From Aquatica leii (taxonomy: Eukaryota; Arthropoda; Insecta; Coleoptera; Lampyridae), in NCBI GenBank assembly GCA_035610365.1, contig CM069438.1, positions 33,659,869 to 33,723,868 on the forward strand: 64,000 nucleotides of DNA, given 5' to 3'. A program made the translations under genes and the position numbers. Numbering within the stretch: position 1 is the first letter of the stretch; the number at the start of each line of letters is the position of its first letter. Of the stretch, positions 48,864 through 59,972 are shown piece after piece. The notes beneath the pieces were generated by a model. It did not search any database and was not told the origin of the DNA. It saw only the letters and a list, made by a program, of their open reading frames with translations.

Positions 48864-49830
48864 TTACTTTTCGTCGACATCTTTTTTTGCAATTATAATT
48901 CTTTGAAAAAGCAGTACCGGATTGATTGGAACTATCGTATCATGGATTTTTATTGCTGAGTTAACAGTAGCCATAGACAAAACTCTACTAGTACGTTTCG
49001 TCTTAACATCTTTGAAATTATTTCTGATGATTTCCTTAATTGCTTTCTTTCCTATCTTTACTGCATTGTGGCAATTTATTTTTTCATCGCCAACTACTCC
49101 AGTACTGATCGACATTATTTTATCATCAATCGGAAATGGATCATGACATAAAAACCATTTGGTTAGTCGTTTGACGTCATTGTTATCTCTTTTTACTCGA
49201 GATTCTCTAGAATTCACATGTTGTTCCCTGTTGACAAAGGTCAAACTAAGGTATTCTTCTGTTTCGCAGATATCATAGTGAACAGGTATTGCCAAAGTCT
49301 ATTTGCTAAAGACGCTATCAGTAAAACTTTGACCCGTCAGATCGCCGACAACTTTCATACTTCTCATGAGAGTTTGTTCGATGGCCATATCCGACCAAGT
49401 TCCAGACCATAACTTGTAAAAAATCCATGGTCTAATAATTTTGCGATACTCGTCAATGAACATCTTGGATTTCAGATCAAGCATGTCTTATAGATATATA
49501 TGACAGGTTTTTGCGTAAGAAAAGTATCCACTCACGTGAAAGAATGAAAGCATTTGCTGGACAATTTTTAAATGACCTATTCAGTCGCCTTCCCTTTCCA
49601 CTTGGATATATAGTTTTACCAAACTATTACAAAATATTGGATCCACAAATTCTCCGTTGGACCATTTGCTTCAATTTTTAGCAATTGTAGTTTCATTTTC
49701 TCGCAAATCCGTTGGATAGTAGGTTCTTCAAGAATCGATGCCAAAGTCGGAGAAACATTATCAAAATCATATAGAATACACACACACACCGATTTGTTTG
49801 ATATGAGCGTAATAAGCTCCATTCATCGCC
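48864..49830 (-). pseudogene. Repeat protein copy B (truncated middle part)
   Basis: Minus-strand frames 49822-49616 (LLKIEANGPTENLWIQYF), 49484-49299 (KLWSGTWSDMAIEQTLMRSM) and 49295-48864 (KWFLCHDPFPI, IMSISTGVVGD, SAIKIHDTIVPINPVLLFQR) correspond to the segment of copy A at 46160-44050. They lack the 1.4-kb insertion, which shows the empty site. N- and C-terminal parts are missing. Confidence 0.7.
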
Positions 49831-49849
49831 AAATATTGTGCACCTTAAT

Positions 49850-50510
49850 TATCCACATGTAACTGTATGAGATCGGAACTCTTCACTGAATCCACAAAGC
49901 CTCTTGTGTTGCTGCCGATATAGCCATATACTCAGTTTTGGTAGATGATAAGGCTCCAGTGAGTTGTTTTTTGTTATTCCAAGAAATAAGCGAGCCGTTT
50001 TTATAATAGATATAGACAGTGACTAAATCTCGATCAATCAGTGTCACAATTTTCTATTATATCTAACCCTGTAGCAATCTTTCTATTTAACTCATGATTA
50101 AAATTAATAGTTCTCTTTAAATACTTCAGGATACGTTTAACAACTGCCCAATGTGCAAGTCCAAGGTTTTCAATAAAACGGCTAACGCAACTGTGTATCT
50201 TTGTTAATTACTGCTGAATACGTAACGAAGTTTTAGGTATTTTTTTGGTACGTTGAGGTACGTCTAGGAAATAATTCTTCTTAAAGGTCTAGTGCCGTTA
50301 CTGGAAAAACAAAATCAAAATCAACTTTTTCCTTTTCATCTTCTTCTGAACTATCTGTTTCAACATATTCTTCAGAAGAGCTTGAATTTTGTGTTCTAAA
50401 ATTTTCATTTAAAATAGTATTTTTTGCTAATGTAGTTTCAGGAAAGTAGAAAGAACCATTGAAATTGACCGTTATCTTTGTATTACAATACGGAACCTTT
50501 TTCATTTTCG
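49850..50510 (-). pseudogene. Copia-type pol fragment (linker and RNase H)
   Basis: The minus strand has a Ser/Glu-rich linker frame (50505-50281) and RNase H remnants at about 50060-49880: NGSLISWNNKKQLTGALSST, then KTEYMAISAATQEALW, diagnostic of Ty1/copia RNase H. The RT itself is absent. Confidence 0.7.
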
Positions 50511-50569
50511 ATTAACTGAGCATCTCTCGATAGGAACACAGAATTCTTTTCCGAATTATAAAATCAGTA

Positions 50570-51190
50570 TCATCATTTTACTACAGGTCACAAGATAGAT
50601 TTTGATAACGTTTCGGTGATTGCCAAATCTCCATTCTTTTTTAACAGGAAATTTCGAGAGAGCATAGAAATCATCAAACACCCCAATAACTTCTATCGTG
50701 ATCATGGTTTCGAGCTATCCCCTCTTTGGTTCCCGCTCATTAGTCCTTTATCGAAAACACGCCCTCGTTCAACCGTAACCCAATCAGAGTCGAGCTTAAC
50801 TAGCCGTGACGATACTTCTTCTTTATATACGGAGACTATTTCTTTTTAAGTCACTTCTATGGAGTTTAGAATCTGGCTTGGTTCACAAGTTGATTACCTA
50901 ACTCCGTAGTGGTTCTTCGTTACATTTTCGTTTGCTTTTTCGAGTTTATCGTTTTCTTTCTGAGTTTAGAATCTGGCTTGGTTCACAAGTTGATTACCTA
51001 ACTTTTGAGAAGTGTTTAGTTGGATTTCGGTTGCTTCTTTGAGTTCTTCGATTTCTCTCACGCCCTGATGAAGCCCCTTACGAAAGTGGGCGAAACGTTG
51101 GCAACTTTGGTTACAACATTGACACGGTCCAAACCCGGAAGACGTTCTTATCTTAGTATAGACTCCGGCCGTGGAAACCTTCGCTATTAC
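50570..51190 (+). mobile_element. Penelope-like element 3' end (family 1)
   Basis: A 5'-truncated plus-strand copy. It has the last 77 codons of the GIY-YIG protein (HKIDFDNVSVIAKSPFFFNR to SLYTETISF, to 50848), then the complete family-1 tail to GCTATTAC at about 51190. The tail has the best hammerhead-like core of the family (51065-51096). The left break lies at about 50570. Confidence 0.8.
51065..51096 (+). ncRNA. Hammerhead ribozyme-like core in PLE tail (family 1)
   Basis: CTGATGA (51065-51071), a stem-loop GCCC...GGGC with an inner CTT/AAG pair, then GAAAC (51092-51096) and a possible mini-stem GTTGGCAAC. Copies recur at 9195-9226 (plus) and, with TTGATGA, on the minus strand at about 7010-6980. 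Helix I and the cleavage triplet are not convincingly placed. Confidence 0.5.
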
Positions 51191-51540
51191 AAAAAATATA
51201 GTGTTTCCTTTTTTGCAACTTGACTTACTGATAATAAATTGACATTCAACTCAGGAACAAAATATACATTACTTACGTAGATGTTTTCTTATTTACTGAC
51301 AATGATAAGCTTACATTACCAAAAGTGTTTGTGAACATATTTTATTTACTGGCAGTAATGATAGTTAGTTTGGTATATATTCCCAAAACTGTTTTTTTTT
51401 TTGTCATAATTACTTGTAAAATGACCATCGAACACCTTTCGACTTTCTATAACGATTGTTTGAAAACTGTATATTTTTATATGAACTACTGGCAACATAT
51501 AAAGCAACGGATTTTTGGCGAGTTTCACTCGCGGCTACAG
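51191..51540. other. AT-rich intergenic, nothing recognised
   Basis: Short overlapping frames without family features. Confidence 0.35.
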
Positions 51541-53001
51541 AAATGTCTTGTAGAAATTTGGTTTGTATAGAATCTGCAGTAACCGGAGTGCCAGAAATTT
51601 TAATACTCATCATGATAGGCTTGTAGTTTTCGAGTAAATCTGTTAAAAGCATATTGTCTACCTACTCATCACTGACTTGTAACCTAATATTTGAGAGTTT
51701 ACGTGCAGTTCTGATTATTGTATTCACATAAATTCTTTATTTGAACTGTTGAACTCAGTAGCAAGGTTCCAATCCAGATGAATCACCTAAGAAAATTTAA
51801 TCAGTGTCTTCTTTACTGCTTGATGTCTTATCAGCTAGCTTGAGACGTCGTTTGGCTTTCTCTTGCTTTGTTTTTGATCTATGGTCACGTCCTCGCGTTG
51901 TTGAAAGCTACTTGGTGGGTGGTTTGCTTGATTTTAAATGGACTCACATGACAAGACTTTAATGCCCTTATTTATGTGAATTCCGGAGTGACAAGAGAAT
52001 CTTTCGGCTTTGTTTACAAGAAAACGTCGATGGAATAGTTGATTCACATGCTACGTTGGCTTGAGATACTGGTGTTCACTAGATCTTTATCAGTTTCTTT
52101 TTGCATTTTGCTGACCTTTTCAATAAATTTACTGTCGGCGAATTTATTTATCGTTGGTGGGATTAACAAACTATACGAAGTATGGAAACTACTGAGTGAA
52201 TAAGTTGGTCCGGATGCAGCCTGAGTGGTTAGTAGCAAAAATTGTGGGTGCAGCTTTTTTCTGCAGTTGGATATTCATATTTTTTTTAGAGAAGATCACA
52301 ATGAAGAGGAACAAATGTTCCTGCAGCATTCATGCGTACAACCATTACAATGATTAATGATCTGCGCTTAGCAGATGTCAAAGAAACAATTTGATTTTTA
52401 TCTCGGAGATCAACTACTCTTGCTAAATTCGACTGCACAATTAAGATCCCATTCTCGTCGATGTTGAATATCCTATTCAAAGTATATTTTCCTCTCTCGG
52501 AGAGGTCCATAAGATAATTGAAAAAGACTTCCACGTTTTCTTTGCTAAGCCCCAGCGCTCTGGAATAAGATGTTCCGGTAGACTTTCTTTCGGAAAGTTG
52601 TGCTTGGTAGCGCTAAAAAAACAATTTGACTCACTTTCTTCTTGCTATATCGTCACCAAAAGGATGCTTGAGATTGTTTCTTACGGCCAGCTGTGAAGCC
52701 ATTTTTTGTAAGTCTGCGCGAGTTAGTTCAAAAAACGATGCCTCTATAGCAAAACATTATTCAACCAACTCATTTTCCAGTGTTTCCACAGGGCTGCCGA
52801 ATTTTGTCTTTGCCAGTCTTTGAAGAGTGGATCTAGACACATAAAATGTTTTGCTTGCTTTTTTGAAACCAAGTTTTTTCGTTTTAAAAGCTTCAATAGC
52901 ATCATCATCTGATGACCAAATTTTTGATTTTGTTTTTGGCATCTTTTCGCGTTTGAATTTGAAAAAGGAATTAAAAAATATGGTAACTTAAAAGAATTGA
53001 G
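51541..53001 (-). mobile_element. Decayed pogo-type transposon copy 2 with copia gag scrap
   Basis: The transposase starts at 52942. A 61-codon frame (MPKTKSKIWSSDDDAIEAFK, then GFKKASKTFYVSRSTLQRLA) is a pipsqueak/CENP-B-like helix-turn-helix. DDE_1 remnants lie at 52534-52286 (IFNIDENGI, MNAAGTFVP) and the C-terminus at 52238-52044. The gag scrap (LLENYKPIMMSIKISGTPVT) at 51652-51545 follows. Collinear with copy 1, sharing both borders. Confidence 0.72.
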
Positions 53002-54516
53002 CATAAAAAACAAGGGCCCACATAAGGGAACGGAAAAATAAGATGCACATTTGTTTATTTTTGGGATTATATATATTTTTTTGAGCAACAAACCAAGCTT
53101 TCTACACCATAAACTGATCAACCATTCCATGTACTGTGAAAATACGATTAATTTGATTTACTTACCTTTCAAACTTTGTCTACAAAAAACAAACACAAAC
53201 GCACAAAAAAAAATTTCTGAACAGCAAGAATTTGTTTGGTCTGCCATCCACCGACGTTGAAAACATTTGTCGGAGCTCATCCAAAACTATCACATGCAGG
53301 CGATTTTGTGGTTATATGGATCTACATCTTGCATCTAATAATAAATTAAGTGTTTAGTGGTATTTAATACGTTTTCTTAATTCCTTTCTTCTTTTTTTTA
53401 AATAAATTTAAATCAATTTATTAAGATAAAAATGTTATCGATGACTTTGCAGTTTTCTTTTTAATTTCATTGCTTCAATTTGATAGTCGATAAAACTAAT
53501 TCAATTACTTGTTTTTTTTCTTATTTTAATATTTTATTTTAGGTTTTTCTACAAAATAAATTTCTTTAAAATTATTTTTAAAAAATGTAGCTGATAGTTT
53601 TTTAAATTTGTTTACTCTTTTTTGTTTAAGTTTTTTTTTAAGATGGCATTTAAAAAAACGCGTCTATATACGTTGTTATGTGATTTTTACAATTTACAAT
53701 GCAAACTACAAAACCAAACAAACCTCACAGCGAATATACGATTGCACGTGCCATTCACAGAACCCAGTAACAATTTTTTATCCTAATTGAAATCCGCACT
53801 CGCAAATCCGCGTATGTTAAAATGAATACGGAAGCCCTGCGATTGCAGGTGCAAATATTGGAAACATTTCATGTTCAATCGTCTAAAGTCTAAACGTCTT
53901 GCATTCAATAGTAACGTCTTTGCGGTCAAAGGTATTGCGTTCAAACGGCCGCGTTCAGGCGTTTGTGTTCAAACGTGCTAGATCGTCTATACTATTTAAT
54001 TTTTTTGTGTATCAGCGCTCTCAAGTAATTGAATTTTTCTATCTATTTTAATTTATAGTTTTTATAGTAATTTTTATTTTTGTCTTTTTTCGGTTTCTAC
54101 AACTACAACTGTATTTTGTTATTGCTTCATTTGTTTTTAATTTTTTTTATTTTAATATTTGTTCTTTAATAATGTTGTTCACATATATGATAAACAACAA
54201 TGCGAAAAAATGCATCTCACCGCCGCAGCATTTTACTTAGTTTAAAGACTTCTGTTGTTCTTTGACTAAGAAGTTTCGATGCAATTGATTCTGACATTGG
54301 TTTTTTACTATTTTTGTTCTAATTAATCTGTCCAAGTTCAATTGAATGTATAGCATCTATGGTTGATTTGTCTTTTTATGTTTTAGTTGGTAGCTTCCAG
54401 GCTTATTTTTGCTTGCTTTGTAAGTCTACTATTTGTTATAATAGTAAAGAGTTGGTATGTAATGTTTAGTCGAGTGATTGTTCTATCACTTGTAAGTTTG
54501 GAAATTTTTTTTGGTA
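53002..54516. other. AT-rich intergenic with a short TTCAAACG-like motif cluster
   Basis: No genes. Around 53865-53990 the motif GTTCAAACG and variants (GTTCAATCG, GTTCAGGCG) recur irregularly. The rest is T-rich low complexity. Confidence 0.4.
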
Positions 54517-54520
54517 TTGA

Positions 54521-57217
54521 TGTCGTAGGCATAATGCAAAATTAGGCTTTTTGTAAAATGTCTAGGGATTTTATAAAAAACCGGCAAAACGCGAACCAAC
54601 GATGCAATTTTCGTTATGACTACACCAATTCAGGCAAATTGATAAAACGCCGGCAAAACGTGAGCAGAAGAATGTATCTCTCGTTCTGACTGATTAGTTT
54701 CAGGCACTTTATAATCTGCCAAAAGCGATGTAGTCAAAACCAAAGTATAAAGATATTAAAATTACTAGGTAGGCATTCTGTACAATAACATATAAAATGA
54801 TAACAAAGAATGTTGGTGTTTACCTATAAGCAAAAAATAAAAACAAATCCTTTGGAAAATAATAATATAATACCATACATATTTTTTATGGTAGGTACAT
54901 TACAAAAGAAATGTATAAGCTGCTCTCAAGATTATGTGCGCAGTGGAAAACTGTCGTGTCAAAGTCGTGTTATACCACTTCCACGCTTATAAACAATGAC
55001 TTCTTCTCCTTTACTCCTGTGCCCATTTTATTTAACCTTGATAGTAGTTTCCATTTTTGTTCTATTGCAGGTACTAACACAGATCTGTGGTACTAATTTT
55101 ACTTATTACTGCATGTTGTACTTCCATGACATTTCGAAGAACATAAATTGTTATTTTTTAAGCAAGCACATTTTTTTGTATTGTACTGATTGCTACTAGC
55201 CTTACATGAACATTTTTGAAACCCCTGACCTCCGAATCGAGAATGATATGCAACTGCCTCTCTTACAGTTATTAGTTTATTAGGAACTTCATCTTCAAAA
55301 CCAACTAAGGCTTCTTGAATAGCATTTCTGGAAAACCAAGTTTTGAGAATTCCTTTAGATGTACCTAATTTGTAAAGACTATTTTTCAGGTCTAACACTT
55401 TTCCAGTTAGATTCTTTGAATCGAGAGGTCCTCGGTCTACCTTCGGAACTGCCAAATAAACATATGATCCGATTTCTAGTGCCTTAAATTTTTTATTAGA
55501 CGTCTCAGTCATTTTTTCTGCTGCTCTTTTTTGGCCAGAATAAGACTTCTGTCGTTCATATTCAATTTTGTTCTCAGTTGTACAAAGGGAACAAACTCGT
55601 ACTTCCGGTTTTGAAGACGATCATGAACTACAATGTAAATGCACTGTAGCATTACATACCTCACATGTGAATGTAGATGTATCTGTGATTTTGTCACTGC
55701 ACGCACAACAATACATAATAATATCACTGAAAGTATCATTAACATTCACTTCTTCATCACTCAGTTGTTTGTCATGTTCACTGTTACTTGTCGCATTATA
55801 TCTTCAAATTACTCTTCTGTTCGAAGCTCTTTAATTACAGAGTTTGGAAGGTTCATTGATTTTAATCCAACTTTTGGGTCAGCTCCAAATAATGCACGGT
55901 ACGGAGTCCTTCCAATAATGCGATGTTTCGAGGAATTCTTCTGCCACTGTACAAAATAGCAGCCAAGGGACCAATTTGTAGAAGAGTTATCGGACATCCA
56001 AGATCGAAGCATGTTCTCAACATCTTGGTTACTTCTTTCCACACTACCCTGGCTTTCAGGGTGACGTGGCCTGCCGTGAAAAATTTTGCAATCTGGCCAG
56101 TAGCTGACAATTTCTTCTATTACCGATGCAGTAAATTCCCGGCCGTTGTCACTTTGCAATATGTGCGGTGCTCCAAAATCCAAAAATATTTTCACCAACT
56201 CTATAGCCACTTCCGCTGCACGTTTGCTATGTAAAGGGCGAAGATGCAAAAATTTTGTAGCATGGTCCTGGTAGTTAAGAAGCCATTTATAATTTCCATC
56301 AGGAGCAGATTGAAAATCTATCAAATCTATTTGCCCGCGAACATTAAAATCTTTAGAAAGAATTGGACGTACCACTAATCCTTTGTGGGGTTGCGATTTC
56401 TTAAGTTGACACTCTTTGCATAGTAAAATGAAAATTTCTACCGCTCTTTTAGGAATGTTGTATTTATGTTTTAAGGCAAATAGCATTTTATCCCTCCCAC
56501 CATGCCCTGTAGTTCGATGACATTCTAACAACACGTCAAAATACTGGTCTATAGGTATTATGTAAACAATGAGTTGGTGAAGAGAGTTTCGTTTAACCAC
56601 TAGATGTTCTTCAATACCAATATTGAAAACGTCGTATTTCTTTATGGAATGGTACTGCTTATTGCTTTTTTTGTTACCTGTTGAAACAGCTAATTTACCA
56701 CTCTTGATGTCTTCAATAACTTCTTTAACTCTATCAGCAGTCCAAGGCTTTTCAATTACATCTTTCTCCACTCTTTCACTATAAAAATTTTGTAACTGTT
56801 TGTTAAATTGGAATTTCATAACTTCTAAATCTCCTTTGTCATTGTTGATTGTTATGTCCTCGCGGTTAACATTCATTTTGATGTATTTAAGTGCACTTCA
56901 AAATTAAAAACAGCAAAACAACGGACACGTTTCACGTTTTAGGTTATGTTCGGTGCAACTGGTTGGCGCGAACTGAAGCGGGAAAGCAACATTGTGCGTT
57001 TTGACTACATCACTTTTGGCAGATTATAAAATGCCTGAAAATAATCAGTCAGAACGAGAGATACATTCTTCTGCTCACGTTTTGCCGGCATATTATCAAT
57101 TTGCCTAAATTGGTGTAGTCATAACGAAAATTGCATCGTTGGTTCGCATTTTGCCGGCTTTTTATAAAATCCCTAGACATTTTACAAAAAGCCTAATTTT
57201 GCATTATGACTACGACA
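54521..57217 (-). mobile_element. Ginger-like DNA transposon with long TIRs, TSD TTGA
   Basis: The terminal inverted repeats run about 220 bp: left from 54521 (TGTCGTAGGCATAATGC), right ending 57217 as its complement. Each contains two tandem sub-units around CCGGCAAAACG. Exact 4-bp duplication TTGA (54517-54520, 57218-57221). TGT-start ends, a 4-bp duplication and a gypsy-like integrase are the Ginger hallmarks. It lies 70 bp upstream of the gypsy element at 57292. Confidence 0.87.
55099..56876 (-). pseudogene. Ginger-type integrase/transposase, nearly intact
   Basis: A 355-codon frame from the ATG at 56876 to 55809. An H2C2 region (ECHRTTGHGGRDKM, then CKECQLKK at about residues 120-165) precedes a DDE integrase core: QIDLIDFQS, HILQSDNGREFTA and HPESQGSVERSNQD. 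After a stop and a frameshift near 55800, a second part has Cys pairs of a small zinc finger (about 55710-55600). It ends with a 137-codon frame (55512-55099) with a Cys-rich tail (CSCKASSNQ, CACLKNNNLCSSKC). It resembles KRBA2-like cellular proteins derived from Ginger elements. Only one or two lesions separate it from a full-length frame. Confidence 0.85.
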
Positions 57218-57291
57218 TTGACACTATCAAACCTATCTTGCATTCTGTTGTATTTTATCTCTTTTTATACATTTTCTATAAGTGTATGTAT

Positions 57292-57590
57292 TGAAACGTT
57301 CGAGAAGTTATTTGCAAAGGCAAGAGCCTTCTAGAAGCTGTTATCCATCTTCTAGAAGATATACCGAAAAATAGGGAACACTCCAGAAGGATTTCCTTAT
57401 GTGTATATATACCGACGGAACAATTCGTAGGGCAGTTATTGTTGGAATGCGAATACAGCAGTGTTAAGAAGATTATCGAGTTGAAATAAATAAGTCGTTT
57501 GCACGCGTGTGAGATAAACCTACCGAGAATAATCGTGTACGTGATTTTTAGTGTAAACAAGTGTGAAGCTATCCACGGACGTTACCTTAC
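57292..57590 (+). repeat. 5' LTR, truncated
   Basis: Starts TGAAACGTTCGAG at 57292 after GTAT (57288-57291). It matches the first roughly 300 bp of the 3' LTR with about a dozen differences by eye. The remaining 180 bp, the primer site, gag and protease are missing; pol sequence follows directly. Confidence 0.85.
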
Positions 57591-58731
57591 CACCAAATGC
57601 CAAAACCTCAGCCAAGACCAGCTGGCTAAAGTTAAAGTGTTGATCCAAGAGTACAAAGATGTGTTTGCGCTGGAAAGTGACTCCAAAGGAAGAACTAACG
57701 CGGTGAAACATAAAATTAATACCGGAGACGCTCGGCCGATACGACAACATCCACGCAGACTTCCTTTGGCGAAAAGAGAAGAAGCCAAACAAATAATTAC
57801 GGATATGGAGAAAGAAGGCGTGATTGAACCTTCAAGTAGCCCATGGGCATTCCCAGTGGTACTCGTAAAGAAGAAGTATGGATCAAAGAGGTTTTGCGTA
57901 GACTACAGACAGCTAAACGACGTGACCAAAAAGGACAGCTACCCTTTACCTAGAATTGACGATACTCTAGACACCCTGTCAGGATCCCAGCGGTTTTCTA
58001 CGTTAGATTTAAAGAGTGGATACTGGCAGGTGGAATTAGAACCCAAGGATTGTGAAAAAACAGCTTTTACGATCGGAACTGTTTTGTGGCAGTTCACTGT
58101 AATGCTCTTCGGCCTGTGTAGAAGATTTGTACCCGGATTTGCCAATATTGCCAAACCATTGACAAAATTAACCGAAGAAAAAGCAGAATTTAGATGGAAT
58201 GAAGACTGCGAAAATTCTTTTAATCAACTAAAACAAGTCCTAGTCACTTCGCCGATTCTGAGTTATCCAAGGGAAGATGGAAGTTTTGTTTTGGATACCG
58301 ACGCAAGCAATCTGGCCATAGGCGCGGTCCTTTCGCAGGTTCAATATAGACAAGAAAAGGTTATTGCATACTTTAGCAAGGTTTTGTCCAGGCCAGAAAC
58401 AAATTATTGCGTAACTAGGAGGGAGCTGTTAGCAGTCGTTAAGTCTATCGAACATTTCTACAAGTATTTGTATGGACGAAAATTTTTACTGAGAACAGAC
58501 CACGCCGCTTTAAAATGTCTAGTGCAGTTCCGTAACCCAGAAGGACAAGTAGCAAGATGGATCGAGAGACTGCAAGAGTATGACTATGACACAGAACACC
58601 GTGCCGGAAGCAATCATCGGAACGCTGATGTCTTGTCCAGAAGACCATGTCCGGCGGATTACAGCCATTGTTCCCGACTGGAAAGAAAAGTTGAATGCCT
58701 CCGGAGAATTGCTATGGTTGATGATGAGTGA
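57499..58731 (+). pseudogene. Gypsy RT-RNase H frame fused to LTR sequence
   Basis: A 410-codon frame whose first 30 or so codons are LTR sequence. Then come RT (VKHKINTGDARPIRQHPRR, EPSSSPWAFPVVLVKKK, FCVDYRQLND, STLDLKSGYWQVEL), a jump at FGLC/RRFVPGF that removes the catalytic YxDD block, and RNase H (FVLDTDASNLAIGAVLSQ, RRELLAVVKSIEHF, LRTDHAALKCL). It ends at a TGA. It cannot be an active polymerase. The sister copy at 6740-6905 keeps part of the missing block. Confidence 0.88.
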
Positions 58732-58739
58732 GAACCCGA

Positions 58740-59972
58740 ACAGTTACGTCGCGAACAAGAAGACGATCCTGAAATAAGACTACTCCTGGACTGGAAAGAA
58801 AGCGGCCGACGACCAACCTTAGATGAAGTGAGTGCTCTGGGCAGAAATATCAAAGCGTACTGGGCGCAGTGGGACTCCTTGATAGTAGAAGACGGTCTTC
58901 TTAAGCAATCCTTAGAAAGTGCCAAGGGCACGGGAAACAGACTACAGCTGGTAGTGCCGAAGAGCAGGGTGACAGAAGTGTTGAAGCATCTCCACGATGT
59001 GACATCAGGAGGACACTTTGGCATTAAGAAGACGTTGGGTAAAGTGCGAGAACGATTCTACTAGATGAACTGCAAAGAGGACGTCATGAAATGGTGCCGT
59101 AAATGCATAGTCTGCGCATCAGGAACTGGTCCAGCGAGAAAGCACAAAGCACCCATGAAACAATACAACGTAGTAAGCCCTTTGGAAAGAGTAGCGATTG
59201 ACATCGCAGGGCCGTTCCCAGAATCCAATTCGGGAAATAAATACATCCTGGTGGCCATGGATTTTTTCACGAAATAGACGGAGGCTTACTCCATACCCAA
59301 TCAGGAAGCAGCTACAGTCGCAGACGTATTAGTAAAGGAGTTTTTCTGCCGCTTTGGAGTTCCGTTGGAATTACATTCCGATCAAGGCCGCAATTTTGAG
59401 TCTAGGCTGTTTCAAGAAGTTTGCCGACTGTTAGGAATTAAGAAGACTAGGACAACGCCTCTCCATCCTCAATTTGATGGCATGGTTGAACGGATGAATC
59501 GAACAATGGGCAAGTACTTAGCCAAGGTAGTGTCCGAACACCAAAGAGACTGGGATCAGTACTTGCACCTTTTCTTAATGGCATACCGATCATCCGTTTA
59601 CGAAAGCATAGGCCAAACACCATCCTGTGCCATGCTCGGTCGTGAAATACGATTACCATGCGATCTTCAATTTGGACGAAGACCGGAAGAAGAAGTTGCT
59701 GGAGAAGATTACGTCAGCAGGCTGGCCAAGAGGTTAGACGAAGTACATGAAGAGGTCCGTAAAAACACACAAATTGTCAGCGACAGGATGAAAACAAGAT
59801 ATGACGTCAAGGCGCAAAATGGTGGGTTTCAACCTGGCGATATGGTCTGGTTGTATAATCCTCAAAGGAGACGTGGTTTGTCACCAAAGCTGCAAAGGCA
59901 ATGGGAGGGCCCCTGTGAAGTATTAACGACGTCATATATCGCATCCGAAAACCGCCCAGAGGCAAGCCAAAA
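58740..59972 (+). pseudogene. Gypsy integrase
   Basis: Zinc-binding HHCC (LKHLHDVTSGGHFG, then WCRKCIVCASG), the catalytic core with VAIDIAGPFPE, ELHSDQGRNFES and GMVERMNRTMG (D, D and E residues visible), and a GPY-like C-terminal region (GDMVWLYNPQRR, LQRQWEGPCEV). Stops near 59062 (TAG) and at 59275 (TAG), and a frameshift near 59930, after which the C-terminus continues in the frame of the macro-domain ORF (FHVDLLSPFAGD). Confidence 0.87.

Noticed and set aside
51065..51160. A fully folded, cleavage-competent hammerhead in PLE family 1
   Set aside because: Only the core boxes and helix II are convincing; helix I pairing and the NUH cleavage triplet could not be placed consistently among copies.
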